Position numbers and translations under genes: made by a program. Below are positions 23,780 through 33,100 of a stretch of 64,000 nt of DNA, in pieces (the stretch's first letter is position 1; each line of letters begins with the position of its first letter). The notes beneath the pieces were generated by a model, which did not search any database, had not been told where the DNA came from, and saw nothing but the letters and a program-made list of their open reading frames with translations. Origin of the DNA: Propionibacteriaceae bacterium (lineage in GTDB: Bacteria > Actinomycetota > Actinomycetes > Propionibacteriales > Propionibacteriaceae); assembly GCA_031271975.1 (NCBI GenBank), contig JAISUR010000045.1, positions 1-64,000 on the forward strand, read 5' to 3'.

Positions 23780-23892
23780 CGTCATGCCGGGCTTGTTCCG
23801 GCATCTTGGGACGAAGTCCCATTCGTACCGGAGGGTGCCCCTGCGGGGCACACGGACTGCGTCCGAGATCCCGGAACAAGTCCGGGATGACG
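23780..23892. repeat. Dispersed multi-hairpin palindromic repeat, copy 7
   Basis: A complete and clean copy: left arm GCCGGGCTTGTTCCGGCAT, GGGACGAAGTCCC, a centre with GGTGCCCCTGCGGGGCACAC, CGGACTGCGTCCGAG and right arm CCCGGAACAAGTCCGGGAT with GACG. It lies upstream of the amidase gene and runs directly into the 19-nt tandem array. Confidence 0.85.
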
Positions 23893-23978
23893 TGGTGGGG
23901 TCGGGATGACGTGGTGGGGTCGGGATGACGGGGTGGGGTCGGGATGACGTGGTGGGGTCGGGATGACGGGGTGGGCGG
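23884..23978. repeat. Five tandem copies of a 19-nt unit
   Basis: The unit GGGATGACGTGGTGGGGTC repeats five times head to tail with no spacer. Copies 1, 2 and 4 are identical; copies 3 and 5 carry a G for T at position 10, and the last decays at its end. It appears to have grown from the terminal GGGATGACG of the palindromic element. It sits at the 3' side of the FHA/HTH gene. Confidence 0.9.
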
Positions 23979-23986
23979 CAGCGCTC

Positions 23987-24751
23987 TCAATCGTCGGCAG
24001 GCGTCCCACCTTCGCCGCGGTTGGCGGCGGCCTCTGCGTCCAACAGCGGTAGGTCGTCTTGGGTGACGACCAGGGAGGTCACGGCGTATTCGACCAGGCG
24101 GACGCGGCGGTTGACCGCGTAGCCGGAAGCACCGCCGCGCAGGCCTTCCACGCCGATGCGGTCGAACTTGTCGCACACGTTGTCGAGTTTGCGGGTGAAG
24201 CGGGATTGGGACCAGCCCAGGCGGGCGGCCGCCTCAGCCGACGATGGCACTTCCACCGCGCCGGAGCCCAGGCGGCGCAGGCGCGTCTCGCACAGGGCGA
24301 GCAGCAGCAGCTTCTGGGATGGGGTGAGCGGCACCGCGCCGATTGTTTTCTCGCCCGGATCGGACGACAGGAACGACTTGGTGGCCGCGAACGCCGGGGC
24401 GGACGTGAACAAGTTCACCTCGTAGGTGGTCGAGCCGGCCGAGAACGTCAGGCACATGTGCGCGAAGACGAGCGGCACGGCCGAGCCCGGCGACAACCAC
24501 GATTGCATGCGGCCTTCGCCGTCGGACAGCGTCGCCGCCAGCCGCGAACCGTCGTTGATGACCCACCACAGGCCGTTGCCGTAGGCCAGCCGCAGGAACT
24601 TGCGGTGCAAGTATGGGTTGTCGTCGATCACCAGGTCGCCTTCGCGGCCGATCACGAATTGTTCTTCGACGGTGGGGGCATACCACTCGCCGGCGAATTC
24701 GATGCGCAGCTCGTTGCTCTGCAGCGGCCCGCCTTCAAGTTCAACCTTCAT
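23987..24751 (-). CDS. FHA-like protein with C-terminal helix-turn-helix domain
   Basis: A 254-residue protein, last gene of the large minus-strand cluster. Residues about 20-80 look like a degenerate FHA domain (FVIGREGDLVIDD, LHRKFLRL, INDGSRLAATL), where the usual SxxH and phosphothreonine-contact residues are only partly kept. Residues about 140-240 include LTPSQKLLLLALCETRLRR and a helix-turn-helix-like stretch AARLGWSQSRFTRKLDNVCD, then a beta-wing region NRRVRLVEYAVTSLVV. It might couple phosphorylation signals to DNA binding, but this is inference. ATG 24751 shares one base with the preceding stop (TGATG) and has an AAGGAG ribosome site. Confidence 0.7.
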   Translation of the reverse strand: MKVELEGGPLQSNELRIEFAGEWYAPTVEEQFVIGREGDLVIDDNPYLHRKFLRLAYGNGLWWVINDGSRLAATLSDGEGRMQSWLSPGSAVPLVFAHMCLTFSAGSTTYEVNLFTSAPAFAATKSFLSSDPGEKTIGAVPLTPSQKLLLLALCETRLRRLGSGAVEVPSSAEAAARLGWSQSRFTRKLDNVCDKFDRIGVEGLRGGASGYAVNRRVRLVEYAVTSLVVTQDDLPLLDAEAAANRGEGGTPADD

Positions 24752-25110
24752 CAATACTCCTTCGAGAACACCCATCCGCTCCAACCCACAAGGTTGGCGC
24801 GCATTGTCCGCTTGCCGAGCACGATCCGCGCCTCTGCGGGGACCGCGGTGCGCACCCGGGCCGTCAGCGCCCGGGCCCGGCCCGACTTTTCAATGATCTG
24901 GGTGCCGTTGGTCGATCCCAGGTCCGTCACCCAAAGCTGGTCGCCGTCCGCTTCGAAGGCGAGGTGCGTGGCGGAGATGGAATTCGCCGGGTCCTTGACG
25001 GCCAGCAACTCCGCTCCCGGATATCTCTGATCCGCGACTGGTTTCCGCCCGATCAGCCCCAACTGTGCCACCAGGCGGCGCTCCCCCGTGTCGAAAACCA
25101 GCTCTACCAT
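24751..25110 (-). CDS. FHA domain protein
   Basis: A 119-residue protein. The FHA core is in residues about 18-85: GLIGRKP (Arg of the phosphothreonine pocket), SISATHLAFE (SxxH) and the highly typical DLGSTNGTQII. FHA domains bind phosphothreonine peptides, here presumably made by the cluster's kinase. It has no membrane segment and should be cytoplasmic. Its ATG overlaps the transglutaminase-like stop by one base, so it is coupled to that gene. Confidence 0.88.
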   Translation of the reverse strand: MVELVFDTGERRLVAQLGLIGRKPVADQRYPGAELLAVKDPANSISATHLAFEADGDQLWVTDLGSTNGTQIIEKSGRARALTARVRTAVPAEARIVLGKRTMRANLVGWSGWVFSKEY

Positions 25111-27437
25111 CAGGTGGCTTTCCGGGCCAGCAGCGAATGCAGGTTGAGCTTGGCGCGCCAGCGGCGCAACCGCTTCGTGGATTTCAGCATGGTGCGCTTC
25201 GTGGCCCGGACCATCGCCCAGAACGCCGTCACCATGGACTGGTCCGGGTCGCCCGAAGAGAAGATCGCCCGGTCGGCCACGTCGGCGACGGCGCCCAACT
25301 CGTCCGGGTCGATGGCGGCGGCTTGCTCCAGGCGCGTCGCCTTCAACGGCACCTCGTAGCCCATGTCGCGGGCCAGGTCGACCACTTCGCGCCAACCACC
25401 GGCGATCCGCGTCGTCAGCGGGCCGCGCGTCTGGCGCCGCCGGGCGCGCAGCGCCTTCAAGCCGAGGATGGTGCCGATGATCAGCAGCAGCAACGCCAGC
25501 GGCGGCACGATGTAGCGCAAGATCCAAAGCGCGATCTTGATCAGGCCGTCGATCCACGGGTTGCCGAAGACGAGCACGTTCTTGTTGGCGTCGATCATCA
25601 GGTCGAGCCAGCTCGGCGCGTGCTGCGGGTTGGGCGGCGGCACGACGGTGGTGTTGCCGGTCTGGTATTCGGGCGGCGTCTGGTCCTCGGGTTCCTTGTC
25701 GCGCGACGGCGTGAACGTCTCGGTGGGCAGCACTTTCCAACGCCCGTCGCCGCACAAGATCTCCACCCAGACTTTGACGTTTTGGCCTTTCACGACACCG
25801 TCGGCGGGCACTTCCGCGCCCAGCACCACGCGGGCCGGATAACCGATGCGGTTGGCGGCGATGGACATGGCCACCGCGTACTGCTCGTCGGAGCCGACCG
25901 GTTTCGGATCGGTGAGGAACTTGATCAGCCGGTTCTGGCCATGGCCGGGCCGGTACTCCTCCTGGCCTTTGGGCGTGCCGTCGGACCAGTAGCCCTCCTC
26001 GCGCAGATAGTTGGCGACGGTAACGAGCTGGTCCCAGTCGGACAGGTCAGCCGAAGCCATGTTGGACAGCACCGTCTCCAGGAACGAATAGGTGTCCGGC
26101 TGCACCAGCGGCGTGCCGCCATGCGAGGCTTCCTTCTTTTCCAAGCTGATCTTGTCCAGCGGGACGGCTTTCAAGCCGTACACGTCGCCGGCTTCCAACC
26201 GGTCGGTGAGCAGCACCTGTCCGGTGGTCATGTTGAACAGCAGCGAGCGAGAGTGCCGGGCCTGGTTGGCGCCCTGGAAGTTGGTCTGCTTCGGGATGCC
26301 GGTGCTGGGCAGCCACTGCGAGAGGTTCGCGTTGTTCGCGTACGCCTCGGCGATGGTGATCTGCACGTCCTTGCCGTCGCCGTCGACGGTGGCGGGCAGT
26401 GTGGAACCCATGCGCTGGAAACCGGTGGCCGCCTGGCCGTTGCCGCCGGCGGTGGCGTCGTAGGTCAGACCGTTGTAGGTGTCCATCACGGCGATGCGGA
26501 CCAGTTCCGACGCGGCCACGTCGCCCTGCACTTTGAACAGCTCGGCGTTGTAGTAGATGTCGGCCGTCTTGGACGAGAAATTGCGGAATCCGACCAGCGG
26601 GCTGGAATAGGACGGGAATTCGGGCGGCGGCTCGATGTAGGAGCGCAGCACTTGGCGCGTGCCGTTCGTGCCGGGCATCAGCGGGCCGAGGAACAGGCAT
26701 CCGGCCAGCGAGACCACCAGGATGCCGCCGGCCAAGCCCAACTGAGTGAGGTTGCGGCGGGCCGCGCCGAGCTGTTTGCGGCGGCGCGAATACCGCACCG
26801 CGAGCCAGCCGAACGCGGCGACAGCGAAGCCCAAGCCCTGCACCAGCAGCGCCGCGGGCTCGTAGGTGCCGATCGCGATGACGACGCCCAGCAGCGTGGT
26901 CGGCAGGATCAGCGACGGCCACACGGCCCGGTTGCGGCGGGCGATGACGAAGCCCATGGAGCCGACGATGACGGCCAGCAGATACGGCAGCACCACGAAG
27001 GGGCCGTTGCCGTCCAGCGGCGGATAGGTGGTCAGCATGTCTTTCCAGCCGGCGACCGTCAGGTTGGACACGTTGAGCAGCGCGGCCAGCGGGGCGAATT
27101 CGCCGGACACCGCGGCTTGGTCTTGCAGGTCGATTATCCCGCCGACAAGGAAATATGCGACGGTGGCCATGGCCAGCACGATCAGCCAATGCCAGCGCAG
27201 CACGTTGGCGAGGTGGGCCACCAGGATGCCGAGGAACGCGCCCACGGCCGCCAGAACCAGGTAGCGCGGCGTGGTGAACGTGGTGTTCAGGCCGATGATC
27301 GCGATCAGGACCAGCACCATCAGGAAAGCGGCGTCGATGAGCTCGACCGACGAGGGGCGCAGCGCGACGAGGCGCCCCGTCATCGTGCGGGTGCGTGGGG
27401 TCTGCGAGCGGGAGGAACCCGGGTCAACTACGCGCAT
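25110..27437 (-). CDS. Transglutaminase-like (TgpA-type) membrane protein without the catalytic triad
   Basis: A 775-residue protein. The N-terminal ~220 residues carry about six membrane helices (VELIDAAFLMVLVLIAIIG onward), followed by a large extracytoplasmic domain and a final helix at about 625-650 (IALWILRYIVPPLALLLLII), then a cytoplasmic tail. The transglutaminase-like core lies near 510-580 (EQYAVAMSIAANRIGYPARV and WVEILCGDGRWKVLPTETF). In active enzymes this has Cys, His and Asp; here the positions read Asp517 (GSDEQYA), Lys in VKVWVEI, and Leu in LPTET, so it should not be a transamidase or protease. The gene is the TGM member of the PFNA-type cluster. ATG 27437 has an AGGAGGTGA site, the strongest in the cluster. 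Confidence 0.85.
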   Translation of the reverse strand: MRVVDPGSSRSQTPRTRTMTGRLVALRPSSVELIDAAFLMVLVLIAIIGLNTTFTTPRYLVLAAVGAFLGILVAHLANVLRWHWLIVLAMATVAYFLVGGIIDLQDQAAVSGEFAPLAALLNVSNLTVAGWKDMLTTYPPLDGNGPFVVLPYLLAVIVGSMGFVIARRNRAVWPSLILPTTLLGVVIAIGTYEPAALLVQGLGFAVAAFGWLAVRYSRRRKQLGAARRNLTQLGLAGGILVVSLAGCLFLGPLMPGTNGTRQVLRSYIEPPPEFPSYSSPLVGFRNFSSKTADIYYNAELFKVQGDVAASELVRIAVMDTYNGLTYDATAGGNGQAATGFQRMGSTLPATVDGDGKDVQITIAEAYANNANLSQWLPSTGIPKQTNFQGANQARHSRSLLFNMTTGQVLLTDRLEAGDVYGLKAVPLDKISLEKKEASHGGTPLVQPDTYSFLETVLSNMASADLSDWDQLVTVANYLREEGYWSDGTPKGQEEYRPGHGQNRLIKFLTDPKPVGSDEQYAVAMSIAANRIGYPARVVLGAEVPADGVVKGQNVKVWVEILCGDGRWKVLPTETFTPSRDKEPEDQTPPEYQTGNTTVVPPPNPQHAPSWLDLMIDANKNVLVFGNPWIDGLIKIALWILRYIVPPLALLLLIIGTILGLKALRARRRQTRGPLTTRIAGGWREVVDLARDMGYEVPLKATRLEQAAAIDPDELGAVADVADRAIFSSGDPDQSMVTAFWAMVRATKRTMLKSTKRLRRWRAKLNLHSLLARKAT

Positions 27438-27483
27438 TCTGTGTCACCTCCTCTGTTCCTGGCTGGGCGACCGAACTTCGTTT

Positions 27484-27511
27484 GCGATCCTGAAACGAGT
27501 TCAGGATGACG
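27484..27511. repeat. Small palindrome of the dispersed-repeat type inside the operon
   Basis: The sequence TCCTGAAACGAGTTCAGGAT, followed by GACG, is an imperfect inverted repeat resembling the terminal arm of the dispersed element. It lies in the 84-nt gap between DUF58 and the transglutaminase-like gene. As an RNA hairpin it could tune expression of the downstream half of the cluster or stabilise the upstream message. Confidence 0.5.
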
Positions 27512-27521
27512 GCTTGGGGGG

Positions 27522-29117
27522 TCATACAGCCTCCGTTGCCATCAGGCGCGGCAGATCGCGCAGGTTGCCCACCGTCATGACGGGCATCCCGGCTACTTCG
27601 CGCAGGGCCAGGTCGGCGCGTTGGTGGGCGACCAGGCCGGTGGTGGCCACCTCGGGCGGCAGGTAGGCCTTGGCTTTCACCAACTGGGAGAATTCGGCTT
27701 GCGAGCCGGTGACGAACAGGGCCACCGAAACGTCCGGGGCGATCTGGTTGAGCTTTCCGACGGATTCGGTGAGCGTGGTGGCGCAAAGTTCCGCGCGGGA
27801 GAACGTGTCCAGCGCGGTGTGGGGCGGCGGCTGGGTGACGGCGTATTGGCCACACACCAGCGTGAGGTCCATGTCGTCCGTCAACGCGCGCACGGCGATG
27901 GACGCGCCCGCGGAGCAGGCCAGTTCGAAGTCGTCCGGGTCGGCATACGCCGAGTCGTTGACGTCCAGGATGACGGCGATGTGGGAACGGCGGGTGTCAA
28001 GGAACTGGCGCACCATGAACTTCGACGTGCCCGCCGCGGCGGACATTTTCGCCGAACTGCGCCAGTGGATGTAGCGCCGGTCATCGCCGGGCTCGTATTC
28101 ACGCAGCGTGTGGAAGGCCAGATCGGACATGGACACGTCGTTGGTGGTGCGGCCTTCCAGGTCGCGCAGCATGCCCGCGCCCAGCGGCTCCAAGGCCACC
28201 GTCTTGGGATGGATGAACAACTCGATGACGCCCGTCCAGGCCAGCTCGCGGCGCAGCACGCCGAACGGGTCGCCGCGCTGGGAGCGCACCGGGCCGACGT
28301 TGATGACGCCGCGCCTGCCCGTCGGGATGACCGCGATCTCGGAATGCTCCGCGCCGGGCGCCAACACAGGTGTGGTGTATTTGGCGACAGCCTGGCCGAC
28401 GGGCACTTCAAGGCCGAACGGCAGCACCGGCGTGGCGGCCAAGTTTGTCAGCGCGAGTTGGGCCGCGGCGGATTCGCCTACCACGACGCGAGTGGGCTCC
28501 AGCTCCAGGTGGACTTCCAGCTTCAGGCGGCCGATGGTGAACAGGATGCAGACCACCACCAGGATCAGGCCGAACGCCGCCAGGTAGGCGAACTCCTGCC
28601 AGTCGAACCACGCGGCCACGAACCAGCACACCGCAGTGGCGCCGACCAGCGTCCAGCCCAGCTCGGAGACGACCGCCAGGCCGGCCGCGACTTTTTCGCG
28701 CACCGGGGCGATGAACTCCCAGGCCGGGGTGAGCGCGGCCCCGAGCTTGGCGAACAGCGCGCGGAAGCGGTCGGCGATGCCGTTGACGATCGCGAAGCGG
28801 CTGCGGCTGCCCCGGCGTGGCGGGCGGAAACCGCGCGGCCGGGTGGCGGGCTCGACTTCGATGTCGGCGCGGCGTGGGCGGCGTTGCGTGGCCTGCGCCG
28901 GCACGACGTCTTCCGCGTCCAGCACTTGCGCCGGACGGCGGGTCGCCTCAGCCTGGATACGCCCGCGGGTGGCTTCCACCGGCGGGCGGCCCCGCGTGGT
29001 GTCGGCTACCTGCGGCCGGGCCCGGGTGGCCTCCGGCGGCGGGGTGCGCGGCCGCATCCCCAGCCCGCGGTCGGATCTGTCCTCCTGCGGGATGGTGCGG
29101 TCTTCCGCGTCTGTCAC
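27522..29117 (-). CDS. DUF58 protein with Thr-Arg repeat N-terminal tail
   Basis: A 531-residue membrane protein. Residues 25-110 form a disordered, Pro/Arg-rich cytoplasmic tail with Thr-Arg dipeptides at 31, 41, 50, 59 and 92. Two membrane helices follow (about 148-195, LGWTLVGATAVCWFVAAWFD region), and then a DUF58/von-Willebrand-like domain with the family motif HTLREYEPGDDRRYIHWRSSAKM. DUF58 proteins partner MoxR AAA+ ATPases in cell-envelope maturation systems. It starts with GTG at 29117, sharing four bases with the moxR stop (GTGA), so the two are translationally coupled. The Thr-Arg repeats are candidate kinase/FHA sites. Confidence 0.88.
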   Translation of the reverse strand: MTDAEDRTIPQEDRSDRGLGMRPRTPPPEATRARPQVADTTRGRPPVEATRGRIQAEATRRPAQVLDAEDVVPAQATQRRPRRADIEVEPATRPRGFRPPRRGSRSRFAIVNGIADRFRALFAKLGAALTPAWEFIAPVREKVAAGLAVVSELGWTLVGATAVCWFVAAWFDWQEFAYLAAFGLILVVVCILFTIGRLKLEVHLELEPTRVVVGESAAAQLALTNLAATPVLPFGLEVPVGQAVAKYTTPVLAPGAEHSEIAVIPTGRRGVINVGPVRSQRGDPFGVLRRELAWTGVIELFIHPKTVALEPLGAGMLRDLEGRTTNDVSMSDLAFHTLREYEPGDDRRYIHWRSSAKMSAAAGTSKFMVRQFLDTRRSHIAVILDVNDSAYADPDDFELACSAGASIAVRALTDDMDLTLVCGQYAVTQPPPHTALDTFSRAELCATTLTESVGKLNQIAPDVSVALFVTGSQAEFSQLVKAKAYLPPEVATTGLVAHQRADLALREVAGMPVMTVGNLRDLPRLMATEAV

Positions 29118-30085
29118 TGGTTGATCCGATCTGCCGGGGCCGGGACGGCGTTGAGCAAGTCTTCGATGACACGTTCCACCGTGACGCCGGAGAACTGCGC
29201 CTCCGGGTTGAGCAGAATGCGGTGGCACATGATCGGCTGGGCCAGGTCTTTGATGTCGTCCGGCGTGACGTATTCGCGGCCGCGCGAGACGGCCCACGTC
29301 TTGGCGACGCGGATGTACGCCAGGCAGGCGCGCATCGAAATACCGAGCTTCACGTGCGCGTGGCGGCGCGATTCGGCGGCCAACTCGGACACGTACGCCA
29401 GGATCGCCTGGTCCACGTGCACGTCGTTGGCGAAGGACGCCATCTGCGCCACGGCCTGCGCGGCGATGATGGGCTGCACCTGCGCTGCCCGGTCACGGTT
29501 GGCGGCCTGCGACATCAGCTCGATGGCCACTTCCTGATCCGGGTAGCCGATGGAGGTCTTCATCAGGAAGCGGTCCAACTGCGCCTCGGGCAGCCGGTAG
29601 GTGCCGGCCTGCTCGATCGGGTTCTGCGTGGCGATGACCATGAACGGCCGGCCCACCGGGTGGGACACGCCGTCGACGGTGACGCGGGACTCTTCCATCA
29701 CTTCCAGCAGCGCCGACTGCGTCTTCGGCGAAGCGCGGTTGATTTCGTCGGCGAGCACGACCGTCGCGAACACCGGGCCGTTGTGGAACTCGAACGCCTG
29801 CTTCTGCTGGTCGTAGACCGTGACGCCGATCACGTCGGACGGCAGCAAGTCGGGCGTGAACTGGATACGCGAATGCGTGCCCTGCACGGTGTTGGCGATG
29901 GACTTGGCCAGCACCGTCTTGCCCGTGCCCGGATTGTCCTCCAACAGCATGTGCCCCTCGGAGAGCATGCACGCCAACGCAAGCCGGATGACGTCCGTCT
30001 TGCCGCGGATCGCCAACTCGACGTTGGTCACCAACTGCTGGAAAGTGGAGGCGAACCACGTCGCCTGGTCTTGGTTAATCGCCAC
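29114..30085 (-). CDS. MoxR-family AAA+ ATPase
   Basis: A 323-residue AAA+ protein of the MoxR group. Walker A is at residues 51-57 (EDNPGTGKT), Walker B ADEINRA, the sensor region ATQNPIEQAGTYRLPEAQLD RF is canonical, and the C-terminal lid ends before residue 323. MoxR proteins act as chaperone-like ATPases that assemble or activate partner complexes, usually with DUF58/VWA proteins encoded alongside, as here. GTG start at 30085 with AAAGG upstream. It is 54 nt from the last giant gene, so it is likely in the same transcript. Confidence 0.93.
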   Translation of the reverse strand: MAINQDQATWFASTFQQLVTNVELAIRGKTDVIRLALACMLSEGHMLLEDNPGTGKTVLAKSIANTVQGTHSRIQFTPDLLPSDVIGVTVYDQQKQAFEFHNGPVFATVVLADEINRASPKTQSALLEVMEESRVTVDGVSHPVGRPFMVIATQNPIEQAGTYRLPEAQLDRFLMKTSIGYPDQEVAIELMSQAANRDRAAQVQPIIAAQAVAQMASFANDVHVDQAILAYVSELAAESRRHAHVKLGISMRACLAYIRVAKTWAVSRGREYVTPDDIKDLAQPIMCHRILLNPEAQFSGVTVERVIEDLLNAVPAPADRINQ

Positions 30086-30139
30086 AACTTGCCTTTCTTA
30101 GGGGGTCTACCGTGCCTATGGTACTTGGATTGGGCCCGG

Positions 30140-33100
30140 TCATGGTTCTGGGCCCGTCTTGAGAGTGACTGATATGTCTGAGGCGACCGGCCAGTCTGCG
30201 TATTCGTCGCTCGTCGAGGCGGGAACGAGCGACACGGTGAATGTTTTCTGGGAGTCCCAGCCGATGTCGCAGGTGAATTCGATTTCTATCCGGTACGCAC
30301 GGGGTTGGGTGTTATGTGAGCCGCAGCCACCGGCGACTCTCAGTGTCATTTTTCTGCCGCCGCCGTGCGCCCACAACTTGACCGTTGCGCTGGAACCGCT
30401 GACCTGTACAACTCCGACCTTGGGCGAATACTCGTCGCCGTCGACCCACAGCCCGCTGAATATCGATTCGCCCGACTTCATGCTCTTGACGCCGATGGTG
30501 AAGGTCTTCGTCGTCCGCTTCGGGACGGTATCTTCGCTGGTGAGAGTGACAGTCGCCGTTCGAGTCGTGTCCCACTTCATGTATCTGCACCAGGACCGCA
30601 GCGAGATGTGCCCGTCCCCCGATTTCGACACCGTACTGTCGTATTTGTCGCAGTCATTGCCTGGATCATCCCATGTGATCTTCAGCGTGGCTAGGCGTCC
30701 ATTGCCATTCGCATGCACCTCAAGGATCCCGGACCAACCGTCGTATGAAGGGTCAGCGAAGTTCTGCTCTTCGAGTGTCATGGGCCCGAAGGGTGTGACC
30801 GTCTTGGACGCGGATTTTTCGCCGCAGACTTCTTTGTCTTTGGAGTTCGTGTAGCACAGCTTGACCGCGATCTGGGCATCGTCGCCGTTATCGCCGGCCT
30901 CGATCGTCTTGGAGTAGTTCCAACTGCTCAAGGTCGCCGAACCGCGCAGCGAGCTGCCGGAATAGATGAGCACGTACGAATCCGCGGCCTTGCCCCGCGA
31001 TGACGGCGTGTGCCCCGAAACAGCCGCAGTCCGGTTCTCACCGGTGGGCTGCGCGTCGGGCGCGGGCGGCTGTGGCGGGATTCCTTCCGCGTACCACTCG
31101 TACACTTCTGAGGTCTCCACCAGCTTGTGCGGCTTGTTGGTCGCGGACAGTTTGAACGTGTGCTTGGCGCCGTCCAGGGTCACCGCCAACAGGCAGGACG
31201 TCTCGGTGATGTTCACGCACGTCGAAACGGTTTGCCCATTGTGCGACAGCGTGTATTCCACCGGGCCTTCGCCGTTGGCCTTGGCCGGAGCCCAAGTGAC
31301 CTTGGCATCCGTGTTGTCGGCATTCTGATTGACGGCCTCAACGCTGGTGATCGCCAGATCTTGCGGCTTGCCCGTGGGCCAGCCCACCGCCGTGCAACTC
31401 GTCAACGAACGGCCGAAGTTGTTCTCGCTCCAAATCTCGAACGTCGTCTGCACATTGTCCAGATTGTCGATGTCGTGGTCTCCGGCGTTCTGGAAAGGCC
31501 TCTCTTGACCGCTGTAGCGCACGTAGTAGTTCTTCACCGCAGAATAGTCCCCCGACACCGGCAGCCAACTCAGCGTGATTTGCCCATCCAGCGGGTTTGA
31601 CGTCACACAGCCGGCGGGCGCATCCGGGAAGGCGTCCGCAGTGCCAGTGACCTCATTGGACCATTCGCCCCAGCCGGCCTTGTTGTGCGCCCGCACCTGG
31701 AAGCCGTAGTCGCCGTTGGCCAACGGCTTGACCGTGCATGACAGCGTCGGGCACTTTACCGGGCCGGCGCCGCGCGACGGCTTCAACTCGTATTCGTCAA
31801 TGGGGGCGCCGTTCTCGGCAGCCGCGCCCCACGCCATCGTGATCGCGTTCGACTGCACGCCGTCGGCCTGGCGCAGGTCTGGCGGCGCGCCCGGCACCCC
31901 GTACACGTTGACCGTCAACGTCGTGGACGCCTGGCGGCCGAGCTGCGACGCGTCCGAGATGTCGGAAACGGTCAGCTTGTACACCAACTGGCCCGAGAAG
32001 CTGCCCGTGGGCGTGACCGACCACTTCTTGGTGTCCGCGCCCTTGCAGGGGATTTTCTTGGCCGCGTCATTGGCCGCCACGCAGCTGACAATCGTGTCTT
32101 GGCGGCCGTTCGCCAGCGGCGACGACAGCCGGATGGCGGCCGTGGCGGTCTCACCTTGTTTGACTTCCACCGTGATCGGGTTGATCTTCGGCGGCGCAGC
32201 CTCGGCGACCACCAGGTTCACCTGGCTCGCGGCGGACTCCCCCGCGACGCGGACGGTGATCGAGCCTTCGTCGCCCGGTTTGGCGCTGCCGCTGGCCGTC
32301 AGTTTCAGTGTCGTTTGGTTCGAATCCGCGAAGGACACGTTGTCGATGGCTTTCGCCCACTCGTATTCGAAAACGGCGGCCGTGTCGGCGGGCCAGATGT
32401 GGCACAGCGTGCGCACGTCGAGGTTCTTCGCAGTGCCTTGGCGGATCACCTGCTTGGCTTCCGGGCAACTGAGCACCGGGGTCACCGGGCCCACCTGCAC
32501 CGGGATCGAAACCGTCGCCACTTTGCCGTCGGGATCGGAGACGCCGGCGCCGTCGGTGACCTGCATCGTCACCGCGCCCGGGCCGGTGTAGTCGTTGGCC
32601 GAAGTCAGCGTGAAACGCTCCAACGAGCTGTCCACCTCGACCGACAGGTGCCCGGGCGTGGCCCGCACCAAGTCCGCGACCGTGATCCGGGCGGTGTGCT
32701 CCGGGCGCGACGACTTCACGTAGTCGGTGACGTCGAAGCTCTCGGTGGAGTTGGCGGGAATCTCGATCAGGCCGGTCGCGTACGGGAAGCCGTCATCGCG
32801 GGCCGGCACATAGATGATGCCCGAGGTGGCCGCGCCGGATTCGTCCGTGGCCACGAAAGTGACGATCTGCGGCAGCGGCGACATGTTGAGTTCGACGACG
32901 CCGTCTTGGATGACGATGCCCTGCTGCTCGGTCTCGTGCGGAATCGCGATCTTTGTCTTGGTGACGTCCGAATCGGGATCGTAGGCGTCTTCGAGCAGGT
33001 CGACACTGGCGCGGCCCTTCTCGCCGGGCACCGCCACTTTGTCTTCGACGCGCGGCGGATTCTTGAAGCCTTCTTTACCGGTCACCGAGGCTGTCGCCAC

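Noticed and set aside
23884..23978. Short regular repeats resembling a CRISPR array
   Set aside because: Units are directly adjacent with no unique spacers, and no cas genes are present.
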